64,000 nucleotides of DNA from Marinobacter profundi (lineage in GTDB: Bacteria > Pseudomonadota > Gammaproteobacteria > Pseudomonadales > Oleiphilaceae), in contig NZ_KZ319367.1 in assembly GCF_002744715.1 (NCBI RefSeq), forward strand, positions 489,785 through 553,784, in the 5' to 3' direction. Positions 44,580 through 53,047 of the stretch are shown one piece after another (positions within the stretch are counted from its first letter, which is position 1; the number at the start of each line of letters is the position of its first letter). The notes under the pieces are model-generated. The model did no database searches, had not been told where the DNA came from, and saw nothing but the letters and a program-made list of their open reading frames with translations. The position numbers and the translations under genes were made by a program.

Positions 44580-45110
44580 CTACTTGATGAGCTTCAGGAT
44601 TTCCCGGAAGCGGGGGTGATCCGCTGACTCCATCCACTCGAAGGCGACCATTTCTACACTGACCAGCTGCGCACCTTGCTGCCGCAGGCGGCTCAGGGCC
44701 AGTTCCCGGTCCGTGTCCTTGCGCGATCCGGTCGCATCCGTGACCACCCAGATGTTGAAGCCTTCGGCTTGCAGGCCGAGGGCCGTCTGCAGCATACAGA
44801 CGTGAGCCTCGCAGCCGGCCACGACCAGGTTCGGACGCTCGCGGGGCAGCAGGTCCAGAAGTCCGCCCTGGCACGCATTGAAGTGGCGCTTCACGAGGGT
44901 TTCATGACAGAGCCTGGCGATGTCCGCCGCATTGCTGCCCAGCTTGTCCGGGGTCTGTTCCGTGCCGATGACCGGCACGTTCAACAGGTTCGCAATTCTC
45001 GCCAGTCGCACGCCCTGGGCCAGCACCCGGTCACCCTGGCTGATGGCCGGCATCAGGCGGTGTTGAAAGTCGATCATAACGACACAGCAGGTATCCGGGT
45101 TCATCAGCAT
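44580..45110 (-). CDS. Isochorismatase-like cysteine hydrolase
   Basis: 176 residues, single domain. The Asp-Lys-Cys triad is Asp14 in VVMIDFQHRL, Lys74 in LVKRHFNAC and Cys105 in GCEAHVCMLQTALGL. It resembles YcaC-type hydrolases of unknown substrate rather than true isochorismatase, which is longer and part of siderophore clusters. It is cytoplasmic. The cupin gene lies upstream on the same strand with a 61-nt gap, so the two may be one operon. Confidence 0.88.
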   Translation of the reverse strand: MLMNPDTCCVVMIDFQHRLMPAISQGDRVLAQGVRLARIANLLNVPVIGTEQTPDKLGSNAADIARLCHETLVKRHFNACQGGLLDLLPRERPNLVVAGCEAHVCMLQTALGLQAEGFNIWVVTDATGSRKDTDRELALSRLRQQGAQLVSVEMVAFEWMESADHPRFREILKLIK

Positions 45111-45171
45111 GGCATTTCTCTCGGGTCAGTGCTCGACGGGGAGCGGAACGGTGGTCACGGCCATCAGTTCA

Positions 45172-45822
45172 TCAAAAGGGCAGGTGGCCGGTTTTCACCC
45201 AGATCACGGTTTCTTCATCCACAAACGGATGGTGCTGGCTCAGGTGCGGGCTCCGGATCCAGGTGCCGGCCCCGTAGCGGCCGTATTCATCGCAGAATTC
45301 GCCGGACAGGACCAGGATCTCCTCGCCGCCAAAGTGGCGGTGGGGCTGGAACTGTTCGCCCGCCGGCCATTTTACCAGCGCGACGTGTTCATGCTCGAAC
45401 TCGTGGAGTGGCATCACCTGCAGGCCACCGATGCCTGGCAGCCACGACGCTGTGCGGGTGTTGATTCGCACCGTTGCGGTGTCTCGTTCATCAAACTGGT
45501 GCAGTTTGACCAGCAGGGTGCAGCCGTACTTGCTGAAAGGCGCATGGCCGCTGCCCGGCGGATTGCGAAGATACGTGCCTTCGCCATAATCCCCGGTCTC
45601 ATCCGAGAACACACCCTCAAGCACGAGGATTTCTTCGCCCAGCGGATGCTCATGGCGCTGAAACGAGGCGCCGGGCTCATAGCGCACAATGCTGGTGGCG
45701 TGGCCCCGTTCCGCCTCTTCCCGGGCCAGGGGTTTGCGCAGGACGCCACCCGCCGGACTGGGTACCCACTCCTGTTCTGTGGTACGAATTACAACTCGCT
45801 GGCTGAAGTCCATGTTGAGCAT
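45172..45822 (-). CDS. Two-cupin ChrR-like protein
   Basis: 216 residues composed of two homologous cupin units. Each has the same core: FQRHEHPLGEEILVLEG followed by GTYLRNPPGSGH, and FQPHRHFGGEEILVLSG followed by GTWIRSP, with His, His and Glu ligands for a metal. This matches the ChrR cupin-like family, best known as the C-terminal domain of the anti-sigma factor ChrR. Here the zinc-binding anti-sigma domain is absent, and no ECF sigma gene is near. A function in metal-dependent stress or small-molecule chemistry is only a guess. Confidence 0.8.
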   Translation of the reverse strand: MLNMDFSQRVVIRTTEQEWVPSPAGGVLRKPLAREEAERGHATSIVRYEPGASFQRHEHPLGEEILVLEGVFSDETGDYGEGTYLRNPPGSGHAPFSKYGCTLLVKLHQFDERDTATVRINTRTASWLPGIGGLQVMPLHEFEHEHVALVKWPAGEQFQPHRHFGGEEILVLSGEFCDEYGRYGAGTWIRSPHLSQHHPFVDEETVIWVKTGHLPF

Positions 45823-46240
45823 GGCGGGGTCTCCGGAAGGGTTGATGGGTGATTGTCGCTTTTACGGCCTCCGGCGCGGGGCGGATGTCACACTGGGCTG
45901 ATTATCGCAGGAATGGCTTCGATGATCACCGGTGCCTGAAGAAAGTGGAGGATTTCAGCTGCACACCACGCGTATGCAGGAGAGATCACGCTCCCGGAGT
46001 CTTGTCGCTAAGCCATTGGTAGGGGACGCATTTTCGAGCTGAGTTCGTATACTGCCGCCCGAATCGACGCTAATCGTTGGTTTGAAAGAGGATTGGGGTA
46101 CGGGTACCGGTTTCGCAGCTGGGGCTGCGAAACAAAAAAACTGATAAATATTCCCGGAGGGAGTTGCCAAACGCTAATAAAACCATTAGAGTTTGCGCCC
46201 TCAAATGAGTGACGAGATCACTGATTTGGAACAGTTTATT
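45823..46240. other. Gene-less region upstream of tRNA-Ser
   Basis: 418 bases with no credible protein gene. It contains a TATACT followed by G+C-rich bases (46048-46059) and a perfect 10-bp hairpin GTTTCGCAGC-TGGG-GCTGCGAAAC followed by seven A (about 46107-46137), and the tRNA promoter at 46164. A small RNA is possible but unproven. Confidence 0.5.
46164..46192 (+). promoter_or_regulatory. Promoter of tRNA-Ser
   Basis: TTGCCA at 46164-46169 and TAGAGT at 46187-46192 are 17 bp apart. The bases after the -10 are G+C-rich (GCGCCC), the discriminator pattern of growth-rate-controlled stable RNA promoters. Confidence 0.55.
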
Positions 46241-46331
46241 GGAGAGGTGTCCGAGTGGCTGAAGGAGCACGCCTGGAAAGTGTGTATACGTTAATAGCGT
46301 ATCGAGGGTTCGAATCCCTCCCTCTCCGCCA
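46241..46331 (+). tRNA. tRNA-Ser(GGA)
   Basis: 91 nt including an encoded CCA. The acceptor stem GGAGAGG pairs with CCTCTCC, then discriminator G and CCA. The anticodon loop CTGGAAA puts GGA at 46275-46277 (reads UCC and UCU). A long variable arm with ATACG/CGTAT and the T-loop GGTTCGAATC are typical of serine tRNA. It stands alone, with promoter at 46164 and a terminator 9 nt downstream. Confidence 0.97.
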
Positions 46332-46339
46332 ATAAAAGA

Positions 46340-46367
46340 AACCCCAGCAGAAATGCTGGGGTTTTTT
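46340..46367 (+). terminator. Terminator of tRNA-Ser
   Basis: AACCCCAGCA-GAAA-TGCTGGGGTT is a perfect 10-bp stem followed by T residues. Confidence 0.9.
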
Positions 46368-46498
46368 ATTGCCCGCAAATCACTGCTGGCGGTGAAGGGC
46401 GGCCCGAGCTTTGGCCCACACGCTTGTCCACGGTCTGGAGACCGACGTTCCCTGTAGTTGACGAAATGACGCTGTACCAACAACAGAGGAAATGAATG

Positions 46499-47593
46499 AT
46501 GAAAAAGCAGAAACTTGCGGCTTCCGTAGCACTCCTCGCCGGCGGTGTACTGGCACTGCCTGCAGTAGCCCAGACCATCGAGATTCCGGATCTGGATATC
46601 GACGTCTACGGTCAGGTCAACCTGGCAGTGATGCAGGCTGACAATGGCCAGGATTCCGGTTATTTCCTGGTGGACAACGACTATTCGTCCAGCCGAATTG
46701 GCGCCATCATCAGCAGCGATGTCAAGGACCTGGGCATCAAGCTGGGTGCGCACCTGGAGATGGAATACCAGCGCAATGCCTCCAACGTGGTGACGCCGGA
46801 TGATCGCAACGTCAATGGCGAGTTCAACGAGCGCCACATCAATGTCTTCGCGTCCGGTGATTTTGGTAAGGTTTCCGTCGGCCTGGGCGCTGGCGCGGCC
46901 GATGGCAAAACTGAAGTCGACCTGTCCGGTACCAAGGTGGTGTCGTTCCCGGATCTGACCCTGGTGGGTGGTGCCCTGCGGTTTGTTGACGAGACAGCCG
47001 GTGCCAGCACCTCGCTGCGCAGCACGCTGCAGAGCCAGGATTTCGAATCCCGCTATGACCGCGTGCGTTACGACAGCCCGAAGCTGGGTCCGGTGAGCCT
47101 GTCGGTAAGCCAGGGCTTTAAAGACGATACCAACGGCTCGAACGATGTGACAGAAGTTGCAGCCGGCTTCAGCGTACCACTGGCGGGCACCCTGTCAGCG
47201 GGCGTTGGCTATGCCATCGAGAAAGTGGGCGGTGTGACGGGTGATTCGACCACTCTGGGTGGTTCTGTGTCGTGGCTGCACGACAGCGGTTTCAACGTTT
47301 CCGCTGCCTACTCCCGGGGCGAGGATGATAACGCAGCCAACCCCGAGTCCGACTTCAACATCGTCAAGCTGGGCTACAAGTCCGGCAAGCATGCGGTGGC
47401 CATCCACCGTGCTGAAGGCAAGGACTTTGCCGTTGAGGGTGATGATGCGGAAGCCTACGGCGTTGGCTACGTGTACACCCCGGTCAAGTGGATGGAGCTG
47501 TACGCCGGCTTCAACAACTACTCGCTGGATCGTGACGGTGCAGACTTTGACGACGTCAATGTGGCGCTCGCCGGTACCCGCCTGAAGTTCTGA
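46499..47593 (+). CDS. Outer membrane porin (Gram-negative porin family)
   Basis: 364 residues. Signal peptide MKKQKLAASVALLAGGVLAL with cleavage near AVAQ; the mature protein begins with IDVYGQVNLAVM and alternates polar and hydrophobic residues in the manner of a 16-strand barrel, ending in Phe (GTRLKF), the outer-membrane assembly signal. GDFGKVSVGLG is a typical strand-turn motif. It forms a trimeric diffusion channel; selectivity cannot be read. Two adjacent ATGs exist, and the second (46499) is 8 nt after AGAGGA. Two hairpins follow the stop. Confidence 0.9.
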   Translation: MKKQKLAASVALLAGGVLALPAVAQTIEIPDLDIDVYGQVNLAVMQADNGQDSGYFLVDNDYSSSRIGAIISSDVKDLGIKLGAHLEMEYQRNASNVVTPDDRNVNGEFNERHINVFASGDFGKVSVGLGAGAADGKTEVDLSGTKVVSFPDLTLVGGALRFVDETAGASTSLRSTLQSQDFESRYDRVRYDSPKLGPVSLSVSQGFKDDTNGSNDVTEVAAGFSVPLAGTLSAGVGYAIEKVGGVTGDSTTLGGSVSWLHDSGFNVSAAYSRGEDDNAANPESDFNIVKLGYKSGKHAVAIHRAEGKDFAVEGDDAEAYGVGYVYTPVKWMELYAGFNNYSLDRDGADFDDVNVALAGTRLKF

Positions 47594-47614
47594 TCACCGA
47601 ATCCCGGGCTGATC

Positions 47615-47674
47615 TCCGTAACAGCTGTGTGTTGGCTGTTACGGACAAACGGGGCTGTGCAGCCCCGTTTGTTC
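47615..47674 (+). terminator. Tandem hairpins after the porin gene
   Basis: TCCGTAACAGC pairs with GCTGTTACGGA (11 bp, 9-nt loop, 47615-47645). Directly after it ACAAACGGGGCT-GTGC-AGCCCCGTTTGT is a perfect 12-bp stem (47645-47672) with T-rich sequence behind it. The second is the terminator proper. Confidence 0.78.
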
Positions 47675-47697
47675 TTCCACCTACGCCTGGCAGCTTT

Positions 47698-47985
47698 TCA
47701 ATACCGCACACCAAACGTTTGAAACTCACCGTTAGCACGCTGCTCCTCGATGTCGATGGCGCTCACCTTCGCCGCAGGCGGGCCTTCCTGGCACCACTGG
47801 TGCAACTGCCGAAGCCCTTCACGGCTCCCTTCTGCGACGATTTCTACGCGTCCATCGGGAAGGTTGCGGGCATAGCCGGAGAGTCCCAGCCGGCTGGCTT
47901 CCTTTTCCGTGGAGGCGCGGTAGTAGACGCCCTGAACCTTGCCTGATACCACCATCTTCCAACGCAGATTGTCCATTGCGGTCAT
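47698..47985 (-). CDS. acyP: Acylphosphatase
   Basis: 95 residues from the ATG at 47985; an ATG three codons later gives the core. The family signature SGKVQGVYYRAST supplies the phosphate-binding loop and catalytic Arg; GYARNLPDGRVEIVAEG supplies the catalytic Asn. It hydrolyses acyl phosphates such as carbamoyl or 1,3-bisphosphoglyceroyl groups in the cytoplasm. It starts 55 nt after the AEC transporter stop on the same strand. Confidence 0.93.
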   Translation of the reverse strand: MTAMDNLRWKMVVSGKVQGVYYRASTEKEASRLGLSGYARNLPDGRVEIVAEGSREGLRQLHQWCQEGPPAAKVSAIDIEEQRANGEFQTFGVRY

Positions 47986-48040
47986 CTCACTCTCTGACGG
48001 GTTGGCCCGCCAATTATCTAACGCCCTGGCCGGGGAAAAT

Positions 48041-48988
48041 TCAAATGACACCTGCGCTGCGCAACAGGAATATGCCGGCGGTCACCGTGATACTGGCCAT
48101 CAGGGTAGTCATCGCGATGATGTTGGCGGCCAGTTTGTCGTTGCCACCCACGGCTTTGACCATTACGAAACTCGCGGCGGCGGTCGGGCTGGCAAAGAAC
48201 AGGAACATCAGCCCGAGCTCGGGCCCGGAGAAACCTGCCAGCCAGGCACCGCCGACACACAAAGCGGGTAACACCACCATCTTCATCATGCTGGCGCTTA
48301 CCGCGGTCTTGCTGTCGGCCCGGATGGCGTTCATCGATACCGTACCGCCAATACACAGCAGGGCCAGGGGCATGGTCAGGGAGGCAAAATAATCGCCGCT
48401 GGTCATCACCCAGCCCGGCAGGCTAAGGCCGGACCAGGCCACCGGAATGGCCAGCAACACCGAAATGATCAGTGGATTGCGGAGGATGTCCCGCAGGATA
48501 TCGAGCCAGCCCGCTTGTTGCTGGGAGTGATAGGCGGACAGCACGATCACCGACAGGGCATTGTAGGAAAGGATCACCACCCCGAGCAGCAGGCCGCCTG
48601 CCGACAGCCCGTAATCGCCATACAGGTTGGCGGCCAGCGCCAGCCCGACGATGCCGCAGTTGCCCCGGAATGCCCCCTGTACGTAGACGCCGCGATCGGC
48701 GTGCGGCACCCGCCAGACTGCCCAGAACCAGGTGAGCAGAAAGCTGGCGATGGTGGCCAACAGGAAGAAGCCCAGCAGCGCCGGATTCAGGGTGGTGTCC
48801 AGGTCGGCATTGATGATGCTGAGGAACACCAGGGTGGGCAGTGTGGCTTTGAACACCAGCGCGGAAGCGGTATGAATGAAGGTGGCGTCGATCCAGTTCA
48901 GCCGGCGCAGGCCCAGCCCGATGAACACCATGACGAATACCGGCAGCGTGGTTTCGAGGGTATTGAGAAATATCGCGGTCAGAGTCAT
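48041..48988 (-). CDS. AEC-family transporter
   Basis: 315 residues with about ten hydrophobic helices in two halves. The motifs FKATLPTLVFLSI, AFRGNCGIVGLALA and MPLALLCIGGTVS are the auxin-efflux-carrier family signature. Bacterial members include malonate, malate and lactate carriers, so a carboxylate is likely, but the substrate is not shown. No catabolic gene lies next to it. Confidence 0.85.
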   Translation of the reverse strand: MTLTAIFLNTLETTLPVFVMVFIGLGLRRLNWIDATFIHTASALVFKATLPTLVFLSIINADLDTTLNPALLGFFLLATIASFLLTWFWAVWRVPHADRGVYVQGAFRGNCGIVGLALAANLYGDYGLSAGGLLLGVVILSYNALSVIVLSAYHSQQQAGWLDILRDILRNPLIISVLLAIPVAWSGLSLPGWVMTSGDYFASLTMPLALLCIGGTVSMNAIRADSKTAVSASMMKMVVLPALCVGGAWLAGFSGPELGLMFLFFASPTAAASFVMVKAVGGNDKLAANIIAMTTLMASITVTAGIFLLRSAGVI

Positions 48989-49031
48989 GGCAGACAGGGT
49001 ACCTGGCGTTTGAGGTCAAAGTGGAAGGCGG

Positions 49032-49370
49032 TCACGCCGGCACCAGAGCCAGTTGCTGGATCGTCATGTAGGCGATGGTGCCCGCCGCAATGGACAGCAG
49101 GGCGTTGCGCCGCCACAGATGAATGACCACCACCAGCAGGCCAGGGAGAAGGGCATCGAGCCCCGGCACGTCGGCACTCCAGTTGGCAGAACGCTGGAGG
49201 AAAACGGTGGCCAGCAGGGCCATGACGGCCGCGGGCAGGTAGCGCCCCAGATGCTTGATGAGCGGGTGGTCGGTGTGCCGCTCGAAAAACAGGAACGGAA
49301 TGACCCGGGTGGCAAAGGTGGCAATGGCCGTTACGCCGATAAAAGCCGCAAGATACCAGGATTCAGCCAT
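49032..49370 (-). CDS. azlD: AzlD-family membrane protein
   Basis: 112 residues with about four membrane helices; RVIPFLFFERH and ALLATVFLQ in the first half and LLPGLLVVVIHLWRRNALLSIAAGT in the second match AzlD, the small subunit of the branched-chain amino-acid exporter. The ATG at 49370 overlaps azlC by 8 nt and has GGAGG about 9 nt upstream. The AzlCD pair expels leucine, isoleucine or their analogues; actual substrate unproven. Confidence 0.87.
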   Translation of the reverse strand: MAESWYLAAFIGVTAIATFATRVIPFLFFERHTDHPLIKHLGRYLPAAVMALLATVFLQRSANWSADVPGLDALLPGLLVVVIHLWRRNALLSIAAGTIAYMTIQQLALVPA

Positions 49371-50067
49371 GTTCAAGGCCCTCCTGAAGTCGAGCGGACC
49401 GTAACCGGCGATACTGGATCAGCAACACCAGGGTGACCATCAAGATGGCGCCGATCAGCTGGTGTGCCGCCGGCAGCAGGAAGGTGGCGACAGCTGCTGC
49501 GGCGGCGCCGGTCCAGATCGGGAAGCTGTCGCCCAGCGCCCGGAACTGCTCGATGGTCAGCACGATGAACAGGGCCACCAGCGCAAACTCGATGCCGGTG
49601 CTGTCGAACGTGACATTGGCCCCCAGCAGGGCGCCGGCGGCACAACCGGCAACCCAGTAACACTGGTTGAACAGTGTTATGCGGAAATCCACTGCCTGCT
49701 CATGGTGCCTGTCGCCACTGCGGGACCGGCTGGTCAGCAGCGAGTAGGTTTCATCAGTCAGGCCGAAAATCAGATACGCCTTGCGCCAGCCGGCGCCGCG
49801 GAACTGCCCGAGCAGGGACAGGCCATAGAACAGGTGGCGGGCGTTAAGCACAAACATCGCAATGAGCACTTCCAGCAAGCCGGCGTTGACCGCCAGCAGG
49901 CTGACTGCCAGGATCTGGCCGGCACCGGCATAGACAACCAGCCCCATCAGCGGGGCAGCCCACCAAGGGTAGTCCAGCTGGGTGGTGAACAGCACGCCAA
50001 ATGCCATTCCCAGTGGCAGGTAGCCGAACAGGATCGGCAGGGTGAGGCGGAAGACGGATTGGTTCAT
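49363..50067 (-). CDS. azlC: AzlC-family amino-acid exporter
   Basis: 234 residues with multiple membrane helices. VYAGAGQILAVSLLAVNAG, MFVLNARHLFYGLSLL and AYLIFGLTDETYSLL are the conserved AzlC blocks. The start could be 50067 (MNQSVF) or 50073; neither has a good site. Together with azlD it forms a two-subunit permease. No Lrp-type regulator lies next to it. Confidence 0.87.
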   Translation of the reverse strand: MNQSVFRLTLPILFGYLPLGMAFGVLFTTQLDYPWWAAPLMGLVVYAGAGQILAVSLLAVNAGLLEVLIAMFVLNARHLFYGLSLLGQFRGAGWRKAYLIFGLTDETYSLLTSRSRSGDRHHEQAVDFRITLFNQCYWVAGCAAGALLGANVTFDSTGIEFALVALFIVLTIEQFRALGDSFPIWTGAAAAAVATFLLPAAHQLIGAILMVTLVLLIQYRRLRSARLQEGLEHG

Positions 50068-50199
50068 TAGCATCCAAACGTTATTAAAGAGAGGATGATA
50101 GAGAAACCCGTCACAATTTTGAAGGTGGCAGCCGCTATCCTTCACCGAAGGTCGTAAAGCCACTATCATTGACGCCATGAATCCAGCAATGAGAGCGAT

Positions 50200-50451
50200 A
50201 TGAACGACGAAATGGGTCAGACTTCCACACCGGATCCGCGGCAGGAGAAGTTTGTGGTGGAGGCCGACTTGCTGACACAGGACCAGCTCGAAGGGCTTGC
50301 CGAGGAATATTGCACCCGTTACCACGGCCTGAATGAAGTGGAGAGTCCGTTAAGCGAGCGGGAGCGCGTGCTGGCTGCGGTGCATCGGGGTGAACTGGTG
50401 GTATGGTTCGATCCGGTGGAAAACACGGCAGGGCTCGGGCCCGCACAGTGA
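50200..50451 (+). CDS. UPF0270 (YheU-like) small protein
   Basis: 83 residues. The pattern VEADLLTQDQLEGLAEEYCTR followed by SERERVLAAVHRGELVVWFD fits the UPF0270 fold (YheU), with conserved LxxLxxEYxxR and GEhVhhhD blocks and a 10-residue N-terminal extension. The cellular role of the family is unknown. The ATG has GAGAG upstream, and the gene is divergent from azlC. Confidence 0.75.
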   Translation: MNDEMGQTSTPDPRQEKFVVEADLLTQDQLEGLAEEYCTRYHGLNEVESPLSERERVLAAVHRGELVVWFDPVENTAGLGPAQ

Positions 50452-50543
50452 GATTAATCTCGGGCGGTTCACTACCGCTGGGCCGCCCAAGACGTTACAA
50501 TCCGTGGGGTTTTTCAATGCGTCAGCTCAGGGTGAGGTGAGTT

Positions 50544-51203
50544 TTGATCAGGGTATTGGTTGTTGATGACCACGAACTGGTTCGCTCCGGGATTACCCGG
50601 ATGCTGGCGGATAACCCGGACCTTGAGGTCATCGGGCAGGCGTCATCCGGCGAGGAAGCCATCGAGGTAGTCCGCGGAGACCGCCCGGACATCGTTCTGA
50701 TGGACATCCGCATGCCGGGTATCGGTGGGCTCGAGGCTACCCGCAAGATCCTGCGTATTGACGACAGTATTCGTATTATCGTGGTCACTGCCTGTGCCGA
50801 TGATCCCTATCCCACGCGGGTCATGCAGGCTGGCGCGACAGCCTATATCACCAAAGGGGCAGATATCCGCGAAATGCTCCGGGCCATTCGCATGGCGCAC
50901 TCCGGGCAGCGTTATATCAGCCCGGAAATCGCCCAGAAAATGGCACTGAAGCAGCTTGGCGGCGATAACGGCGAAGAGCAGGGCGAGTCCCTGTTTGACC
51001 GGTTGTCCGAGCGGGAAATGCAGATTGCCATGATGGTTGTGGACTGCCAGAAGGTGCAGGATATCTCCGACAAACTCTGCCTCAGCCCCAAAACCGTCAA
51101 CAGCTACCGGTATCGTATTTTCGAGAAGCTGGAAATTTCCAGCGACGTGGAACTGGCGCTGATGGCGGTGAGACTCGGACTGCTTGATGCCGACAAGGTC
51201 TGA
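50544..51203 (+). CDS. gacA: Response regulator GacA
   Basis: 219 residues. The receiver domain has Asp8, Asp9, the phosphorylated Asp54 (VLMDIRMPG) and Lys104 (YITKGADI); the LuxR-type helix-turn-helix is near 150-205 (LSEREMQIAMMVVD, LCLSPKTVNSYRYRIFEK). It is the partner of the GacS sensor and activates small RNAs that titrate RsmA/CsrA; gacS is outside the window. The start is a TTG, preceded by GAGGTGA, as in pseudomonad gacA. It overlaps uvrC by 17 nt. Confidence 0.93.
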   Translation: MIRVLVVDDHELVRSGITRMLADNPDLEVIGQASSGEEAIEVVRGDRPDIVLMDIRMPGIGGLEATRKILRIDDSIRIIVVTACADDPYPTRVMQAGATAYITKGADIREMLRAIRMAHSGQRYISPEIAQKMALKQLGGDNGEEQGESLFDRLSEREMQIAMMVVDCQKVQDISDKLCLSPKTVNSYRYRIFEKLEISSDVELALMAVRLGLLDADKV

Positions 51204-53040
51204 TCACGAACCCCGCAGTTTTGACACCAGGAACTTCCTGAAACAGCTCACCGAACGGCCGGGTGTTTACCGGATGTTCGACGAGGGCGGTAATGTGCTG
51301 TACGTGGGCAAGGCCCGCAACCTCAAGAAACGGGTGAGCAGCTACTTCCGCAAATCCGGCCTGGCCCCGAAGACCGAAGCCCTGGTCAGCCGTATTGCGC
51401 ACATCGAGATCACCATCACCGGCAGCGAAACCGAAGCGCTGCTGCTTGAACAGAACCTCATCAAATCCCTGCGACCACCCTATAACATCCTGTTGCGGGA
51501 TGATAAATCCTATCCTTACATCTATCTTTCGGCGCACAGCGATTACCCGTCGCTGACCTTTCGGAGGGGCCGTACCCGCAAGGGCGGTGGCACCTGGTTC
51601 GGGCCGTTTCCCAGCTCCGGAGCGGTCAAGGAAAGTCTTAATATTCTGCAGAAGATATTCCGCATAAGATCCTGTGATGAAAGCTATTTCAGGAATCGTA
51701 CCCGGCCGTGTCTGCAGTATCAGATTCATCGCTGCACCGCGCCTTGCGTCAATTACATAACGCCGGAGCAGTACCAGGAAGATGTTCGCCACGCCACCAT
51801 GTTCCTGGAAGGCAAGAACCCTGCCATCATCCGTGACCTGATGGACGCCATGGAGCAGGCCTCCGGCAGGCTGGAGTTCGAAAAGGCGGCGGCCTATCGT
51901 GACCAGATCAATTATCTGCGCCACGTACAGGAGCAGCAGTCGGTGGACGGCGAAGGGGGCGACGCGGATGTGATTGCGGTCGCCCAGGATGCCGGCATCG
52001 TCTGTGTGGTGGTCATTATCGTTCGCGGTGGCCGGGTGCTGGGTACCAAGGATTACTTCCCCAGGTTTTCCATCGAACAGACGGAAGGCGAATTGCTGAG
52101 TGCGTTCCTTGGCCAGTACTATTTTGGTGGCAACACCCGGCGGGACATTCCGCGGGATATCCTGGTGCCGGTCGAGGTAGAAGGGAGTGAGCTGCTGGCA
52201 GAGGCGCTGTCCGATGTCGCCGGCCGGGAGACACGGATTCGCCGGAATGTTCGCGGCGAACGCCGGCGCTGGCTGGAACTGGCTATGACCAATGCCCGCC
52301 AGACCCTGCTGACGCACCTGGCCAGCAAGGAAACCGTGTACCGCCGCCTGTTGGCCTTGAGGGACCTGCTGGAACTGGCGGAAACGCCATCGCGGATGGA
52401 ATGTTTTGATATCAGCCATAGTCATGGGGAAAATACGGTCGCATCCTGCGTGGTTTTCGATGAGAATGGGCCACTCAAGAGTGATTACCGGCTGTATAAC
52501 ATCGAAGGGATCACCGGCGGTGATGATTATGCTGCCATGCGCCAGGTGCTGACCCGGCGTTATCGCAGGCTGGTGTCTGGCGATGGCAAACGGCCGGATC
52601 TGGTGTTCATTGACGGTGGTAAGGGGCAGTTGAATATTGCCCGCGAAGTCTTTGAAGAACTGGGAATTTCGGATATTCCGCTGATCGGTGTGGCCAAAGG
52701 GGTCACCCGCCGTGCCGGAATGGAGCAACTGATTGATGCGCTGACCGATACGGTGTTTCGCGTACCGGCGGACTCTCCGGCATTGCATCTGATCCAGCAT
52801 ATCCGGGATGAATCCCACCGCTTTGCAATCACGGGTCACCGGGCCAGGCGAGACAAGAAGCGTCGCCAGTCAACTCTCGAAGGTATTGAAGGGGTCGGAC
52901 CCAAGCGCAGGCGGGATCTTATCCGTTATTTCGGCGGCATTCAGGAAATACGCAAGGCTGGCGTTGATGAAATAGCCAAAGTCCAGGGCATCAGCAAGGG
53001 CCTGGCAGAATCGATCTACGCAGCACTGCATGACGAGTAA
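51187..53040 (+). CDS. uvrC: Excinuclease ABC subunit C
   Basis: 617 residues. The GIY-YIG nuclease (about 20-100: PGVYRMFDEGGNVLYVGKAR) cuts 3' of the lesion; a UVR domain (about 205-240) binds UvrB; the RNase H-like nuclease (CFDISHSHGENTVASCVVF, VFIDGGKGQLN) cuts 5'; a double helix-hairpin-helix ends the protein (LEGIEGVGPKRRRDLIRYF). The ATG at 51187 lies inside gacA, with an adjacent TTG just before it. gacA-uvrC-pgsA is the classic gammaproteobacterial order. Confidence 0.96.
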   Translation: MPTRSDHEPRSFDTRNFLKQLTERPGVYRMFDEGGNVLYVGKARNLKKRVSSYFRKSGLAPKTEALVSRIAHIEITITGSETEALLLEQNLIKSLRPPYNILLRDDKSYPYIYLSAHSDYPSLTFRRGRTRKGGGTWFGPFPSSGAVKESLNILQKIFRIRSCDESYFRNRTRPCLQYQIHRCTAPCVNYITPEQYQEDVRHATMFLEGKNPAIIRDLMDAMEQASGRLEFEKAAAYRDQINYLRHVQEQQSVDGEGGDADVIAVAQDAGIVCVVVIIVRGGRVLGTKDYFPRFSIEQTEGELLSAFLGQYYFGGNTRRDIPRDILVPVEVEGSELLAEALSDVAGRETRIRRNVRGERRRWLELAMTNARQTLLTHLASKETVYRRLLALRDLLELAETPSRMECFDISHSHGENTVASCVVFDENGPLKSDYRLYNIEGITGGDDYAAMRQVLTRRYRRLVSGDGKRPDLVFIDGGKGQLNIAREVFEELGISDIPLIGVAKGVTRRAGMEQLIDALTDTVFRVPADSPALHLIQHIRDESHRFAITGHRARRDKKRRQSTLEGIEGVGPKRRRDLIRYFGGIQEIRKAGVDEIAKVQGISKGLAESIYAALHDE

Positions 53041-53047
53041 GGAACAC

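Noticed and set aside
46070..46837. 255-codon minus-strand frame running through tRNA-Ser
   Set aside because: Its middle part is the reverse complement of the tRNA (GGEGGIRTLDTLLT and so on), a well-known source of spurious proteins, and its start lies opposite the porin gene.
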